A stretch of 64,000 nucleotides of DNA from Shewanella halifaxensis HAW-EB4 (GTDB lineage: Bacteria > Pseudomonadota > Gammaproteobacteria > Enterobacterales > Shewanellaceae). The notes beneath the pieces were generated by a model. That model was not told the DNA's origin. It did no database searches and saw only the letters and a list, made by a program, of their open reading frames with translations. The position numbers and the translations under genes are program-made. How positions within the stretch are numbered: position 1 is the first letter of the stretch; every line of letters starts with the position of its first letter. Below are positions 54,752 to 63,687 of the stretch, one piece after another. Where the stretch lies: assembly GCF_000019185.1 (NCBI RefSeq), contig NC_010334.1, positions 868,001 through 932,000 on the forward strand. Direction: 5' to 3'.

Positions 54752-56068
54752 CTAATTGACCATCATAGAGATGAAATAGCCTATCACGGTTGCTGTAATA
54801 ACCCCGATAAATCCCGGCATGATAAAGCTGTGATTGACTATATACTTACCGATATGAGTGGTGCCAGTTCTGTCAAAGCTGATGGCCGCCAGATCGCTTG
54901 GATAAAATGGGAAGAAGAAATAGGCGTAACAAGCAGGCAAGACACCGATAAGCACTGGGGCTGGAATACCTAAAGAGAACCCAAGTGGTAGCATGATCGT
55001 CAGGGTTGCAGCTTGGCTCTTAAGGAATACCGAGGCGGTAAACATGGCGATGGCAAATGACCACGGATGGGCATGGACGATATCGCTTACCGACTCGATT
55101 AAGTAAGCCTTGTGGTGACCAATAATGGTGTCACTTAGCCAAGCGATGCCGAAGATAATGATCACCGCAGTCATACCAGCGATAAACACATTGCTGTGGA
55201 CGATTTTTTTCGGGTCTATCTTGGTTGCAAGCAAGATAACCGCACCCACAGATAGCATCATAAACTGAATCGCTACCGACATTTTCACGCCTTCAGGTAG
55301 CAAGTGGTCGCTAAATATCGCTAAGGCAATCACAGATAGTATACCCAGTAGGAAAATGGTTAGGCCTTTCTTGGCGGTACTGTCTGATTTCGCCACATCG
55401 CTAGATTCAATTTCGGTATCAACTAGGCTGTTTCTAAAGTCTTCATCTTGCAGACGAGCTTGAAATTCTGGGTCTTTATCGAGATCTTTACCGCGATTAA
55501 GGCTCCAAGTGGCCGCGACTAACACACCGATTAATGTCGATGGAATCGTGACTAGGAGTACGTCCACTAAGCTGATATCGAGATTATTCTCCATTGAGGT
55601 GGCAATCACTACAGCCGCCGCAGCTGCAATAGGGCTGGCGGTAATCCCCATCTGTGAGGCGACTGTCGCCACAGCTAATGGTCGTTCAGGGCGAATGCCT
55701 TTCTTATAGGCAACATCATAGATAACCGGAAGTAGAGGATAAACAGAGTGACCGGTACCGACCAAAACGGTGAGTGAGTAAGTACACAATGGACCGAGAA
55801 ATACGATTTGGTTTGGGTGTTTACGCAGCAGCTTTTCTGCATAACGCACCAGTAATTTAAGGCCGCCCGTCGCCTCTAGTGTCGCCGATGCAGCGACTAC
55901 CGCTAAAATAATCAACATCACGTTGATAGGGGGAGTACCGGGGGCAATGCCAAATACAAAGGCTAATATCGATACCCCTAAGCCACCGAGTAGACCAAAG
56001 GCCACACCACCATGGCGGATCCCTACAAAAATAACAGTTAATAATAAGAGCATATGTATGAAGAACAT
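54752..56068 (-). CDS. dcuB: Anaerobic C4-dicarboxylate antiporter DcuB
   Basis: This 438-residue transporter matches DcuB nearly end to end (TVIFVGIRHGGVAFGLLGG, GTGHSVYPLLPVIYDVAYKK, FFPFYPSDLAAISFDRTGTTHIG). Dcu proteins exchange fumarate for succinate during anaerobic fumarate respiration. AGGAA lies six bases before the ATG. It shares an intergenic region with mpl. Anaerobic regulation is expected; I could not find a convincing FNR site. Confidence 0.92.
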   Translation of the reverse strand: MFFIHMLLLLTVIFVGIRHGGVAFGLLGGLGVSILAFVFGIAPGTPPINVMLIILAVVAASATLEATGGLKLLVRYAEKLLRKHPNQIVFLGPLCTYSLTVLVGTGHSVYPLLPVIYDVAYKKGIRPERPLAVATVASQMGITASPIAAAAAVVIATSMENNLDISLVDVLLVTIPSTLIGVLVAATWSLNRGKDLDKDPEFQARLQDEDFRNSLVDTEIESSDVAKSDSTAKKGLTIFLLGILSVIALAIFSDHLLPEGVKMSVAIQFMMLSVGAVILLATKIDPKKIVHSNVFIAGMTAVIIIFGIAWLSDTIIGHHKAYLIESVSDIVHAHPWSFAIAMFTASVFLKSQAATLTIMLPLGFSLGIPAPVLIGVLPACYAYFFFPFYPSDLAAISFDRTGTTHIGKYIVNHSFIMPGFIGVITATVIGYFISMMVN

Positions 56069-56410
56069 AGCGGGGTTCCTTTAAGCGGATAAGCGACTCG
56101 TTGACAGAGTGCTGACATAGACACTGTCCATGATGTCGGCCTCTAAAAGCTGGTTATACCGTATGTTAATGAATGCTTAAATAGCGGGAGTTTCACAAGG
56201 TGATAGGGCGCATTGAATTGATCAACTTTTTGCAAAGAATGTGAACTGGAACTGATGAAAAAATTCGGACATAGCGGCTTACTAAAGCTTTATTGCTGCA
56301 GCTCGTAGCCCGTCTGTTGTAATTGCGTCGATTTAAACGCGAGTTAACTGACAAAGCTTGTCACAATTGGGTAGAATGAGGCAGATTTTTCATTCATCAG
56401 AGTGACAGGC
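56069..56410. other. Divergent intergenic region of dcuB and mpl
   Basis: It must hold both promoters. TTGAATTGATCAA (56215-56227) is one base short of an FNR palindrome. No gene or terminator was seen. Confidence 0.45.
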
Positions 56411-57796
56411 ATGCACGTACATATTTTAGGAATTTGTGGCACTTTCATGGGCGGCTTAGCGCTATTAGCTAGAGCAGAAGGGCACAAGGTAACGGGCAGC
56501 GATGCCAATGTTTATCCTCCGATGAGCACTCAGCTTGAAGAGCAGGGCATTGAGCTTATTCAAGGCTTCGATCCGTCTCAGCTGGGAAGCTCTGAGGACG
56601 ACGCACCCGACTTGGTCGTGATTGGTAATGCTATGAGCCGAGGTAACCCTTGCGTCGAAGCGGTATTAAATCGCGGCCTTAAATATACCTCGGGTCCGCA
56701 ATTTCTTGCCGAGCATATTCTGCCCCAGCGTTGGGTGTTAGCGGTATCGGGTACCCATGGTAAAACATCGACCTCGAGCATGTTGGCGTGGATTTTAGAA
56801 GATTGCGGCTATGAGCCCGGCTTCTTGATTGGCGGCGTACCACAGAACTTTGGTGTATCGGCTCGTCTTGGTGGCTCACCCTTTTTTGTCGTTGAAGCCG
56901 ATGAGTACGATAGTGCATTTTTCGATAAACGCTCTAAATTTGTCCACTATCAGCCGCGCACCTTAGTGATTAATAACTTAGAGTTCGATCACGCGGATAT
57001 CTTTGATGATTTAAAAGCCATTCAACGTCAGTTTAATCACGTAATACGTACCGTAGCGGGAGAAGGCAAAATCATATGGCCAGCCGATGCGGTCAGTGTG
57101 CAGCAAGTGATCGAAATGGGTTGCTGGAGCGAGCAAGAGACTTATCATCTTGCACCAAGCTCACAGGGTTGGCATGCGGTGAACCTAACCCAAGATGGCC
57201 ACAAATTTGAAGTCTTCTTCGATGGTGAGTCGCAAGGTGTTTTAGACTGGCAGTTAATCGGTCAGCACAATATTGAAAACGCCGTTATGGCGATAGCTGC
57301 AGCAAGGCATGTGGGCGTAAAACCCGATGCGGCGATTGCGGCATTAACGCAATTTGCACCGCCTAAGCGCCGCATGGAACTGCTCGATACGGTTAATGGT
57401 ATCGAAGTCTATGATGACTTTGCTCACCACCCAACGGCGATTACTACCTCACTGAGTGGCATGCGTGCTCGAGTAGGCGAAGCTAAGGTGACAGTGATTT
57501 TAGAGCCCCGCTCTAACACCATGAAAAGCGGCGTGCATAAAGATACTTTAGCTAACTCGTTAGCGTTGGCCAGTAATGCTTATCTATATCAAGCGGGTAA
57601 TATTGACTGGGACATGCGTTCTGCTATGAGTTCAGCCTCTATTCCGGTTGAGGTCTTGTATGATATTGACGAGATTGTTGACAAGGTCGCTGCTCAAGCC
57701 TGTAGCACAGATACTATTATTGTAATGAGTAATGGTGGTTTCGGTGGATTACATCAAAAGCTGCTTGCTAAACTTCGCAGTCAAATGGGTAAATAA
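56411..57796 (+). CDS. mpl: UDP-MurNAc:tripeptide ligase Mpl
   Basis: This protein of about 461 residues recycles cell-wall tripeptide by linking L-Ala-D-Glu-mDAP to UDP-MurNAc. Mur-ligase features are the NAD-like N-terminal motif HILGICGTFMGGLALLA, the ATP loop SGTHGKTSTSSM and EADEYDSAFFDKRSKF. ATG 56411 gives the usual N-terminus; a GTG at 56402 would add three residues. It is followed seven bases later by ubiX and shares its direction with hpt. Confidence 0.95.
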   Translation: MHVHILGICGTFMGGLALLARAEGHKVTGSDANVYPPMSTQLEEQGIELIQGFDPSQLGSSEDDAPDLVVIGNAMSRGNPCVEAVLNRGLKYTSGPQFLAEHILPQRWVLAVSGTHGKTSTSSMLAWILEDCGYEPGFLIGGVPQNFGVSARLGGSPFFVVEADEYDSAFFDKRSKFVHYQPRTLVINNLEFDHADIFDDLKAIQRQFNHVIRTVAGEGKIIWPADAVSVQQVIEMGCWSEQETYHLAPSSQGWHAVNLTQDGHKFEVFFDGESQGVLDWQLIGQHNIENAVMAIAAARHVGVKPDAAIAALTQFAPPKRRMELLDTVNGIEVYDDFAHHPTAITTSLSGMRARVGEAKVTVILEPRSNTMKSGVHKDTLANSLALASNAYLYQAGNIDWDMRSAMSSASIPVEVLYDIDEIVDKVAAQACSTDTIIVMSNGGFGGLHQKLLAKLRSQMGK

Positions 57797-57802
57797 TTAG
57801 TC

Positions 57803-58456
57803 ATGAGTGTGACATATCGTAAAGCAGAAAAGTCAATCAGCTTGGCATGGACAGGTGCATCTGGCGCTCCCTACGGACTTAGGCTGCTAGAGTGTTTATT
57901 GAATAGTGATTATCAGGTATTTCTGATGATCTCTTCTGCCGCTCGGGTCGTGCTGGCAACGGAGCAAGGGCTTCAACTCAGTGCTAACCCCCAAAAAGCC
58001 AAGGCGCAGCTACTTGCCCAGTTTGGCGACGTCGTTGGTGAGCTGATAGTATTAGGCAAAGAAGAGTGGTTTTCACCACCGGCATCTGGCTCTGCAGCAC
58101 CTAAGCAGATGGTGATCTGTCCATGTAGCACAGGGACTTTAGCGGCAGTTGCTAGCGGGATGAGTAATAATTTGCTTGAAAGAGCCGCCGATGTGGTAAT
58201 AAAAGAGCGTGGCCAATTAATCTTGGTACCAAGAGAAACTCCGTTTAGCGCCATACACTTAGAGCATATGTTGTCGCTTTCTAAGCTCGGGGTGACCATC
58301 ATGCCTGCCGCACCAGGCTTTTATCATAATCCCAAATCGGTCGAAGATCTGGTAGACTTCATGGTCGCTCGAATTCTTGACCATTTGGGCGTTAACCATG
58401 CACTAACGAATCGTTGGGGTTATGACAAGCATAACGTTAGCGACATCGACTACTGA
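57803..58456 (+). CDS. ubiX: Flavin prenyltransferase UbiX
   Basis: This 217-residue flavoprotein makes prenylated FMN, the cofactor of UbiD in ubiquinone synthesis. TGASGAPYGLRLLE near the N-terminus, PCSTGTLAAVASG and VPRETPFSAIHLEHML are typical UbiX segments. It begins seven bases after mpl and ends seven bases before hpt, so the three are probably one operon. ubiD is not in the window. Confidence 0.93.
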   Translation: MSVTYRKAEKSISLAWTGASGAPYGLRLLECLLNSDYQVFLMISSAARVVLATEQGLQLSANPQKAKAQLLAQFGDVVGELIVLGKEEWFSPPASGSAAPKQMVICPCSTGTLAAVASGMSNNLLERAADVVIKERGQLILVPRETPFSAIHLEHMLSLSKLGVTIMPAAPGFYHNPKSVEDLVDFMVARILDHLGVNHALTNRWGYDKHNVSDIDY

Positions 58457-58463
58457 GAGTTTT

Positions 58464-58997
58464 ATGAAACACACCACTGAAGTGATGATCACTGCTGAAG
58501 AGATCGATCAAAAATTGGATATTTTGGCAGAGCAGATCAATGCTCATTACGCCGATAGCGACCGCCTACTTATGGTTGGCCTGCTAAAAGGTTCTGTTGT
58601 TTTTATGGCAGATCTTTGCAGACGCATTAAAGGTCACGTTGAGATCGATTTTATGTCGGTGTCAAGCTACGGTAATGAGATGAGTAGCAGCCGCGATGTA
58701 AAAATCTTAAAAGACGTCCAGTCTGAAATTCAGGGGCGTGATGTACTGATCGTTGAAGATCTTATTGATTCAGGCAATACCTTGAACAAGGTACGCGAAA
58801 TGCTGATGATCCGTGAGCCAAAGAGCCTAGCGCTTTGTACGCTATTGGATAAGCCTGAACGCCGCGAAGTTGATGTACCCGTTGACTTTATTGGCTTTAC
58901 TATCCCTGACGAGTTTATCGTTGGTTATGGTATCGACTACGCGGAGCAGTACCGTAATCTGCCGTACATCGCTAAAGTTGTGCCGCTAGAGGACTAA
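58464..58997 (+). CDS. hpt: Hypoxanthine phosphoribosyltransferase Hpt
   Basis: This 177-residue enzyme salvages hypoxanthine (and guanine) with PRPP to IMP/GMP. The PRPP loop DVLIVEDLIDSGNTL and SVSSYGNEMSS are family hallmarks. ATG 58464 has GAGAG about eight bases upstream; an earlier frame overlapping ubiX is not used. It lies in the ubiX transcript and ends at a terminator. Confidence 0.95.
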   Translation: MKHTTEVMITAEEIDQKLDILAEQINAHYADSDRLLMVGLLKGSVVFMADLCRRIKGHVEIDFMSVSSYGNEMSSSRDVKILKDVQSEIQGRDVLIVEDLIDSGNTLNKVREMLMIREPKSLALCTLLDKPERREVDVPVDFIGFTIPDEFIVGYGIDYAEQYRNLPYIAKVVPLED

Positions 58998-59082
58998 ATT
59001 TCAGCCCTAATATCGGCCTTAAAGTGACTCGTTAGTTAAGTTAACGGATTGCGCTGCTATTAGGGATGCAATTAGACTATCG

Positions 59083-59106
59083 ACTCCCGCAATCGCGGGA
59101 GTTTTT
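59083..59106 (+). terminator. Terminator after hpt
   Basis: ACTCCCGC-AAT-CGCGGGAGT stem followed by five T bases, 28 bases before the yadG-like start. Confidence 0.9.
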
Positions 59107-59133
59107 ATATATCTCAAATGGATTGAAACAAGC

Positions 59134-60078
59134 ATGGCAAATTCAGAAGCCGCCCTCGTTATCGACTCTCTAAAGAAAACCTATAAAGGCGGAGTTGAAG
59201 CGGTTAAAGGGATCAGCTTAACGGTCAATAAAGGTGATTTCTTTGCACTTTTAGGACCTAATGGCGCAGGAAAATCGACTACGATAGGTGTGATTAGCTC
59301 ACTAGTGCAAAAGAGCGCTGGCAAAGTCTCGGTGTTCGAACACGATATCGATAAAGAGTTAGAACTAGCGAAGCTGTGTATTGGATTAGTGCCGCAAGAG
59401 TTCAATTTCAATCAATTTGAGACAGTACTGCAAATTGTGGTCAATCAGGCTGGTTATTACGGCGTAAAACGCGATGTAGCACTTGCTAGAGCCGAAAAGT
59501 ACTTAAGTCAGCTCGACTTATGGGAAAAACGCAATAGTGCAGCTCGTGAGCTTTCTGGCGGCATGAAGCGTCGCTTAATGATTGCCCGTGCCTTGATGCA
59601 TGAGCCAAAGCTGCTGATCCTTGATGAGCCAACGGCTGGTGTCGATATTGAGCTGCGCCGTTCAATGTGGACATTCCTTACTGAGCTCAATGCTCAAGGC
59701 GTGACGATTATTCTTACTACCCATTATTTAGAAGAAGCGGAAATGTTATGCCGTAATATAGGCATTATCGACAAAGGCGTGCTGGTGGAGTGCACCAGTA
59801 TGAAGTCTTTGCTAAGCCGCTTGAATATGGAAACTTTTATTCTTGATCTGAAAGATGATCTCAACTCAGTGCCTGAGCTTAGCGGTGTACAGTGTCGCTT
59901 GAGCGATAGCCATACGCTAGAGGTGGATGTTGCCAAGGAGCAGGGCTTAAACAGCGTGTTTGTGCAGCTTAATGAGCTAGGTATTCAGGTGCTATCGATG
60001 CGCAACAAGGCAAACCGTTTGGAAGAGTTGTTTGTTGAGCTAGTTGAGAAAGGTAAGCATGGCGGAGATGTGAAATGA
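59134..60078 (+). CDS. yadG: YadG-like ABC transporter ATPase
   Basis: This 314-residue ATPase has Walker A GPNGAGKST, signature LSGGMKRR and Walker B LLILDEPTAGVD, and a C-terminal tail of the ABC-2 drug-export type. It pairs with the following YadH-type permease, with a four-base overlap (ATGA). Its place between hpt and panBC is the same as in E. coli, where can and panD also lie; they are missing here. Substrate unknown. Confidence 0.9.
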   Translation: MANSEAALVIDSLKKTYKGGVEAVKGISLTVNKGDFFALLGPNGAGKSTTIGVISSLVQKSAGKVSVFEHDIDKELELAKLCIGLVPQEFNFNQFETVLQIVVNQAGYYGVKRDVALARAEKYLSQLDLWEKRNSAARELSGGMKRRLMIARALMHEPKLLILDEPTAGVDIELRRSMWTFLTELNAQGVTIILTTHYLEEAEMLCRNIGIIDKGVLVECTSMKSLLSRLNMETFILDLKDDLNSVPELSGVQCRLSDSHTLEVDVAKEQGLNSVFVQLNELGIQVLSMRNKANRLEELFVELVEKGKHGGDVK

Positions 60079-60851
60079 ACATGAAGGCGCTGTATTTCAC
60101 GGCTTTTAAAAGTATTTTAACCAAAGAGATTAACCGTTTTACCCGTATCTGGGTGCAAACTTTAGTGCCGCCTGCGATCTCTATGACCTTGTATTTTTTG
60201 ATCTTCGGTAACTTGGTCGGCAAGCGTATCGGTGATATGGGCGGCGTCTCCTATATGGAGTTTATCGCACCCGGTCTTATCATGATGGCGGTGATCACAA
60301 GCTCTTACTCTAATGTGGCCTCCTCATTTTTCAGCGCTAAGTTTCAGCGCAATTTAGAAGAGCTGATCGTGGCGCCCGTACCGCATTATGTGATTATTGC
60401 AGGTTATGTTGGCGGCGGTGTCGCACGCGGCCTATGCGTGGGCGCTATCGTTACCATGGTGGCAATGTTCTTTGTCGATATTAGTATCCATCATGTAGGC
60501 TTAGTGATGGTGACCGTGCTACTCACGGCGATACTGTTTGCCTTAGGTGGCTTAATCAATGCGGTATTTGCCAAGACTTACGATGATATCAGTATCGTAC
60601 CGACCTTCGTGCTCACGCCGCTAACTTATCTGGGCGGTGTGTTCTACTCGCTGTCTCTGCTACCCGATTTCTGGCAGGGCGTGTCGGCGCTAAATCCCGT
60701 CGTTTATATGATTAACGTATTCCGCTATGGCTTCTTAGGATACGCCGATATTAGCGTGCCTTTATCCGTTGCTGTGATGGTGGGATTCTGTGTCGGTCTG
60801 TGGAGTGTGGCGTACTACTTGATCTCTCGTGGTATCGGCCTTAGAAGCTAG
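60075..60851 (+). CDS. yadH: YadH-like ABC-2 permease
   Basis: This 258-residue ABC-2 permease has about six transmembrane helices, with the ABC-2 motif FSAKFQRNLEELIVAPV and LTPLTYLGGVFYS. It is translationally coupled to the YadG-like ATPase. E. coli YadH has no known substrate. A strong terminator follows. Confidence 0.92.
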   Translation: MNMKALYFTAFKSILTKEINRFTRIWVQTLVPPAISMTLYFLIFGNLVGKRIGDMGGVSYMEFIAPGLIMMAVITSSYSNVASSFFSAKFQRNLEELIVAPVPHYVIIAGYVGGGVARGLCVGAIVTMVAMFFVDISIHHVGLVMVTVLLTAILFALGGLINAVFAKTYDDISIVPTFVLTPLTYLGGVFYSLSLLPDFWQGVSALNPVVYMINVFRYGFLGYADISVPLSVAVMVGFCVGLWSVAYYLISRGIGLRS

Positions 60852-60879
60852 CTTTATTTCGTAATTATTTCTTCTCTAG

Positions 60880-60907
60880 AAACCAACAGCTTGCTGTTGG
60901 TTTTTTT
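60880..60907 (+). terminator. Terminator after yadH
   Basis: AAACCAACAGC and GCTGTTGGTTT pair with a two- to four-base loop followed by T bases. Confidence 0.92.
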
Positions 60908-61051
60908 ATGTGTCGCTTAAATAGGCTTATACCCATTGCATCTGCGTGTGTTCAAGCCATAGACTGTTTTGGGCAGACTATTAAATATTTCAGGCGGATT
61001 TAGCTGAAGGAGTTGCAGCTATCAAAGGCTAGAGCAACTCATAAGCTGTGG

Positions 61052-61570
61052 CTAGCGACTTATCAATTGAATAGAGGGGGATTCCTGTTCAATTTGTTGT
61101 TTGTGATCGCCTAATAAATTTATAACCTTGGTATTATTGGCGATAAGATTGTCGAAGTGTTGGTTCATCTCTTTAAGCGATTCAATATACTCAGGATCGT
61201 CAGTCTCTTTCTTCTGCCAATAACGATTGCGTTCAAGTTTCTGTAACTCACTCGCTCTGAGTATTTCGTAGTAACTATTTTCTTGGCGTAGGCGATACAC
61301 TTCACTATCCAGCAGTTGGAGTAAACGTTCTTTAGAGATAGTTTTCTTGTTGAGTAAAGCTTGCAGCGGATCTAGGGTTTTAATGCGTTTATCTGAATCG
61401 ATTTCGGTAGTGATCCCCAGTTGGTACTCGATTTTATGCTGGCGGAATTCTTTTGGACATGACAGCTGACTAAAGACGATTTTATCGTCTTTTATGCACT
61501 TAAAAATACTATTTGCCTGTGCTGTGCCTGTTAGCATAAGGCAAACCAGTGTGAAAATAACTCTCGCCAT
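61052..61570 (-). CDS. DUF4124-like exported protein with a helical C-terminus
   Basis: This 172-residue protein has a signal peptide ending AQA (VCLMLTGTAQA), then a short DUF4124-type motif (FKCIKDDKIVFSQLSCP, with two Cys). The rest is charged and helical (RLRQENSYYEILRASELQKL), possibly coiled coil. DUF4124 proteins are periplasmic with unknown function. It is alone on the minus strand and convergent to yadH. Confidence 0.8.
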   Translation of the reverse strand: MARVIFTLVCLMLTGTAQANSIFKCIKDDKIVFSQLSCPKEFRQHKIEYQLGITTEIDSDKRIKTLDPLQALLNKKTISKERLLQLLDSEVYRLRQENSYYEILRASELQKLERNRYWQKKETDDPEYIESLKEMNQHFDNLIANNTKVINLLGDHKQQIEQESPSIQLISR

Positions 61571-61752
61571 CCGGCTAAATATCCTTATCGAGCTTGGTGC
61601 TTAGTTAATGACAGGTACAAGCTATGCCAATTTTGAGGTTATCGCTTTAAATTAACAATAGTTCCACAATTTTAACAGTACGCATACTATGGCGTAAGTA
61701 ACATAATAACACCAGTTTTTTGATGGCAAATTGAGAGTTATGATGGAGCGAT

Positions 61753-61791
61753 AAAAAAACGGCTTAACACTCTAGGTTATACCGTTTTTTT
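61753..61791 (-). terminator. Terminator downstream of panC
   Basis: AAAAAAACGG and its complement CCGTTTTTTT pair around inner TTAAC/GGTTA, with A and T runs on both sides. On the minus strand it ends the panBC transcript. Confidence 0.8.
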
Positions 61792-61799
61792 GTTTCTAT

Positions 61800-61834
61800 G
61801 AGTAGAGTAGAGTAGAGTAGAGTCGAGTGGAGTC
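61800..61834. repeat. Pentanucleotide tandem repeat (GAGTA-type)
   Basis: Seven or so units of GAGTA/GAGTC/GAGTG lie between the panC stop and its terminator. The first four are identical. Confidence 0.85.
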
Positions 61835-61842
61835 GTTGTCGT

Positions 61843-62694
61843 TTAGGCGTTGAGCGTAACGACTTGGTTGTCGATAAGTCGAGTCGAGCCCATGTAGGCG
61901 GCAACTAAAATGACCAACTTAACATCACCAGCGTCTGCGATAGCGAAGTTATTGGCATTTCTAATCTCTAGATAATCATTTCTAAAGCCTGCCTCGGCTA
62001 ACTCTGTTTGCGCCTGAGTGATAATATCCTTGAACGCTAAGCCAGCTTTGAGCGACTCGGCCATCTTGTCTAAACTGCGCTTTATCTGCGAAGCCTGATC
62101 TTTTTGCTCCGCGCTGAGATAACCATTGCGTGAACTCATGGCAAGACCCGAGGCTTCGCGTATGGTATCAACACCGACAATCTCAATTGGCATAGACAAG
62201 TCGTCCACCATGGTCCGTATCACCAATAATTGCTGAAAGTCTTTTTGTCCGAATACCGCAATATCTGGCTGTACTATGTTGAACAGTTTACAGACGACGG
62301 TTGCCACTCCTCTAAAGTGTCCAGGACGGCTAGCACCACAAAGCAGATCTGAAATACTCGGCACTTCAACATAGGTTTGTGCATCCATGCCTTTTGGATA
62401 GATGATCTCAGGTGTTGGGGTGAACAGTAGTTCGGCGCCCGCAGCAGTCAATGCGGCCTGATCCTCGGCTAAGGTTCTTGGGTAGGCATCGAGATCTTCG
62501 TTTTGACCAAATTGCATCGGATTAACAAAGATAGAAGCAACTACATGGTCGGCACGTGTTTTAGCTTCTTTGACTAGAGTGATATGGCCTAAGTGCAGGT
62601 TGCCCATCGTCGGCACAAATGCAACGGTTTCGCCTTTTTGACGCCATGCTTTAACTTGGGCACGGATATCAGAAATAGATTGAGTCGTGATCAT
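61843..62694 (-). CDS. panC: Pantothenate synthetase PanC
   Basis: This 283-residue enzyme condenses pantoate with beta-alanine using ATP. MGNLHLGHITLV and FVNPMQFGQNEDLDAYPR near the start and MSSRNGYLS are the nucleotide-binding motifs of the family. It follows panB by 63 bases on the same strand. panD, which makes beta-alanine, is not here. The length is normal. Confidence 0.97.
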   Translation of the reverse strand: MITTQSISDIRAQVKAWRQKGETVAFVPTMGNLHLGHITLVKEAKTRADHVVASIFVNPMQFGQNEDLDAYPRTLAEDQAALTAAGAELLFTPTPEIIYPKGMDAQTYVEVPSISDLLCGASRPGHFRGVATVVCKLFNIVQPDIAVFGQKDFQQLLVIRTMVDDLSMPIEIVGVDTIREASGLAMSSRNGYLSAEQKDQASQIKRSLDKMAESLKAGLAFKDIITQAQTELAEAGFRNDYLEIRNANNFAIADAGDVKLVILVAAYMGSTRLIDNQVVTLNA

Positions 62695-62757
62695 GATTTT
62701 ATTGCTCTAACACTAATTTGAAAGTGCGCTCTCAATCAGGGGATCGAGAGCATATCA

Positions 62758-63552
62758 TTAGTTGAAGGTATGCTCATCGCCTGGGAAAACACCTTGAGCC
62801 ACTTCGTCAATATAGGCACGAACGGCTGCACGGATTTCGCCAGTCTGCTTGAGGTAGTTTTTAGAAAAACGGGGAATATAGCCGCTGGAGATCCCAAGCA
62901 CATCGTGCATCACTAAGATCTGACCATCGGTGTCTTTACCTGCGCCAATACCGATAACAGGTATCGTGAGGGCTTGGGTAATCGCTTTTGCTAACGATGC
63001 GGGTATGCATTCAACTACCAGTAGTTGTGCTCCCGCGGCTTCTAACGCCTTAGCTTCATCAAGGATGCGCTGTGCATTATCGGCGTCACGACCCTGTACC
63101 TTAAAGCCACCAAAAACATGAACAGATTGTGGCGTTAGGCCTAAATGGGCACAGACAGGAATACCGCGTTCAGTCAGCATGGCGACACTTTCTAGTAGCC
63201 AATGTCCGCCCTCAACCTTGACCATGCTTGCGCCTGCTTGCATTAGCGTGGTGGCGTTAACCATGGTCTGCTCTGGTGTGGCATAGCTCATAAATGGCAT
63301 ATCGGCGATCAACAGTGAATGCTCAATACCACGACGTACACAACGGGTATGGTAGGCAATATCGTCAACCGTGACCGGCAGAGTGTCGCTATGTCCTTGT
63401 AGTACCATTCCCATTGAGTCACCGACTAATAACACGTCAATACCTTCGCTATCGAACGCGCTGGCAAAGCTGGCATCATAGGCCGTTAATGCAGTGAATT
63501 TCTTACCTTCTTGCTTAAAGGTACGCAGTGTAGAACTTGTAATTTTGGACAT
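62758..63552 (-). CDS. panB: 3-methyl-2-oxobutanoate hydroxymethyltransferase PanB
   Basis: This 264-residue enzyme makes ketopantoate from ketoisovalerate and methylene-THF. LTAYDASFA, VGDSMGMVLQGH, MPFMSY and VIGIGAG are conserved. I start at ATG 63552, which gives exactly the usual family length; a TTG at 63573 would add seven. It is the first pan gene of the unit, followed by panC. Confidence 0.97.
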   Translation of the reverse strand: MSKITSSTLRTFKQEGKKFTALTAYDASFASAFDSEGIDVLLVGDSMGMVLQGHSDTLPVTVDDIAYHTRCVRRGIEHSLLIADMPFMSYATPEQTMVNATTLMQAGASMVKVEGGHWLLESVAMLTERGIPVCAHLGLTPQSVHVFGGFKVQGRDADNAQRILDEAKALEAAGAQLLVVECIPASLAKAITQALTIPVIGIGAGKDTDGQILVMHDVLGISSGYIPRFSKNYLKQTGEIRAAVRAYIDEVAQGVFPGDEHTFN

Positions 63553-63687
63553 AATGGTAATTTTAAAACCCAATTTGTGACGTTGTTATATGCCAATAAA
63601 GGCTCAACTTCAATGTTCTCGGTGTCGAATGTTTTTTTAAACGGATACTGGCCATACTAGCAGAAAACAACATTGGCTGAATGTCAC

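Noticed and set aside
56215..56227. FNR-like TTGAATTGATCAA near dcuB
   Set aside because: It is one base shorter than the FNR palindrome, so the half-sites are out of register.
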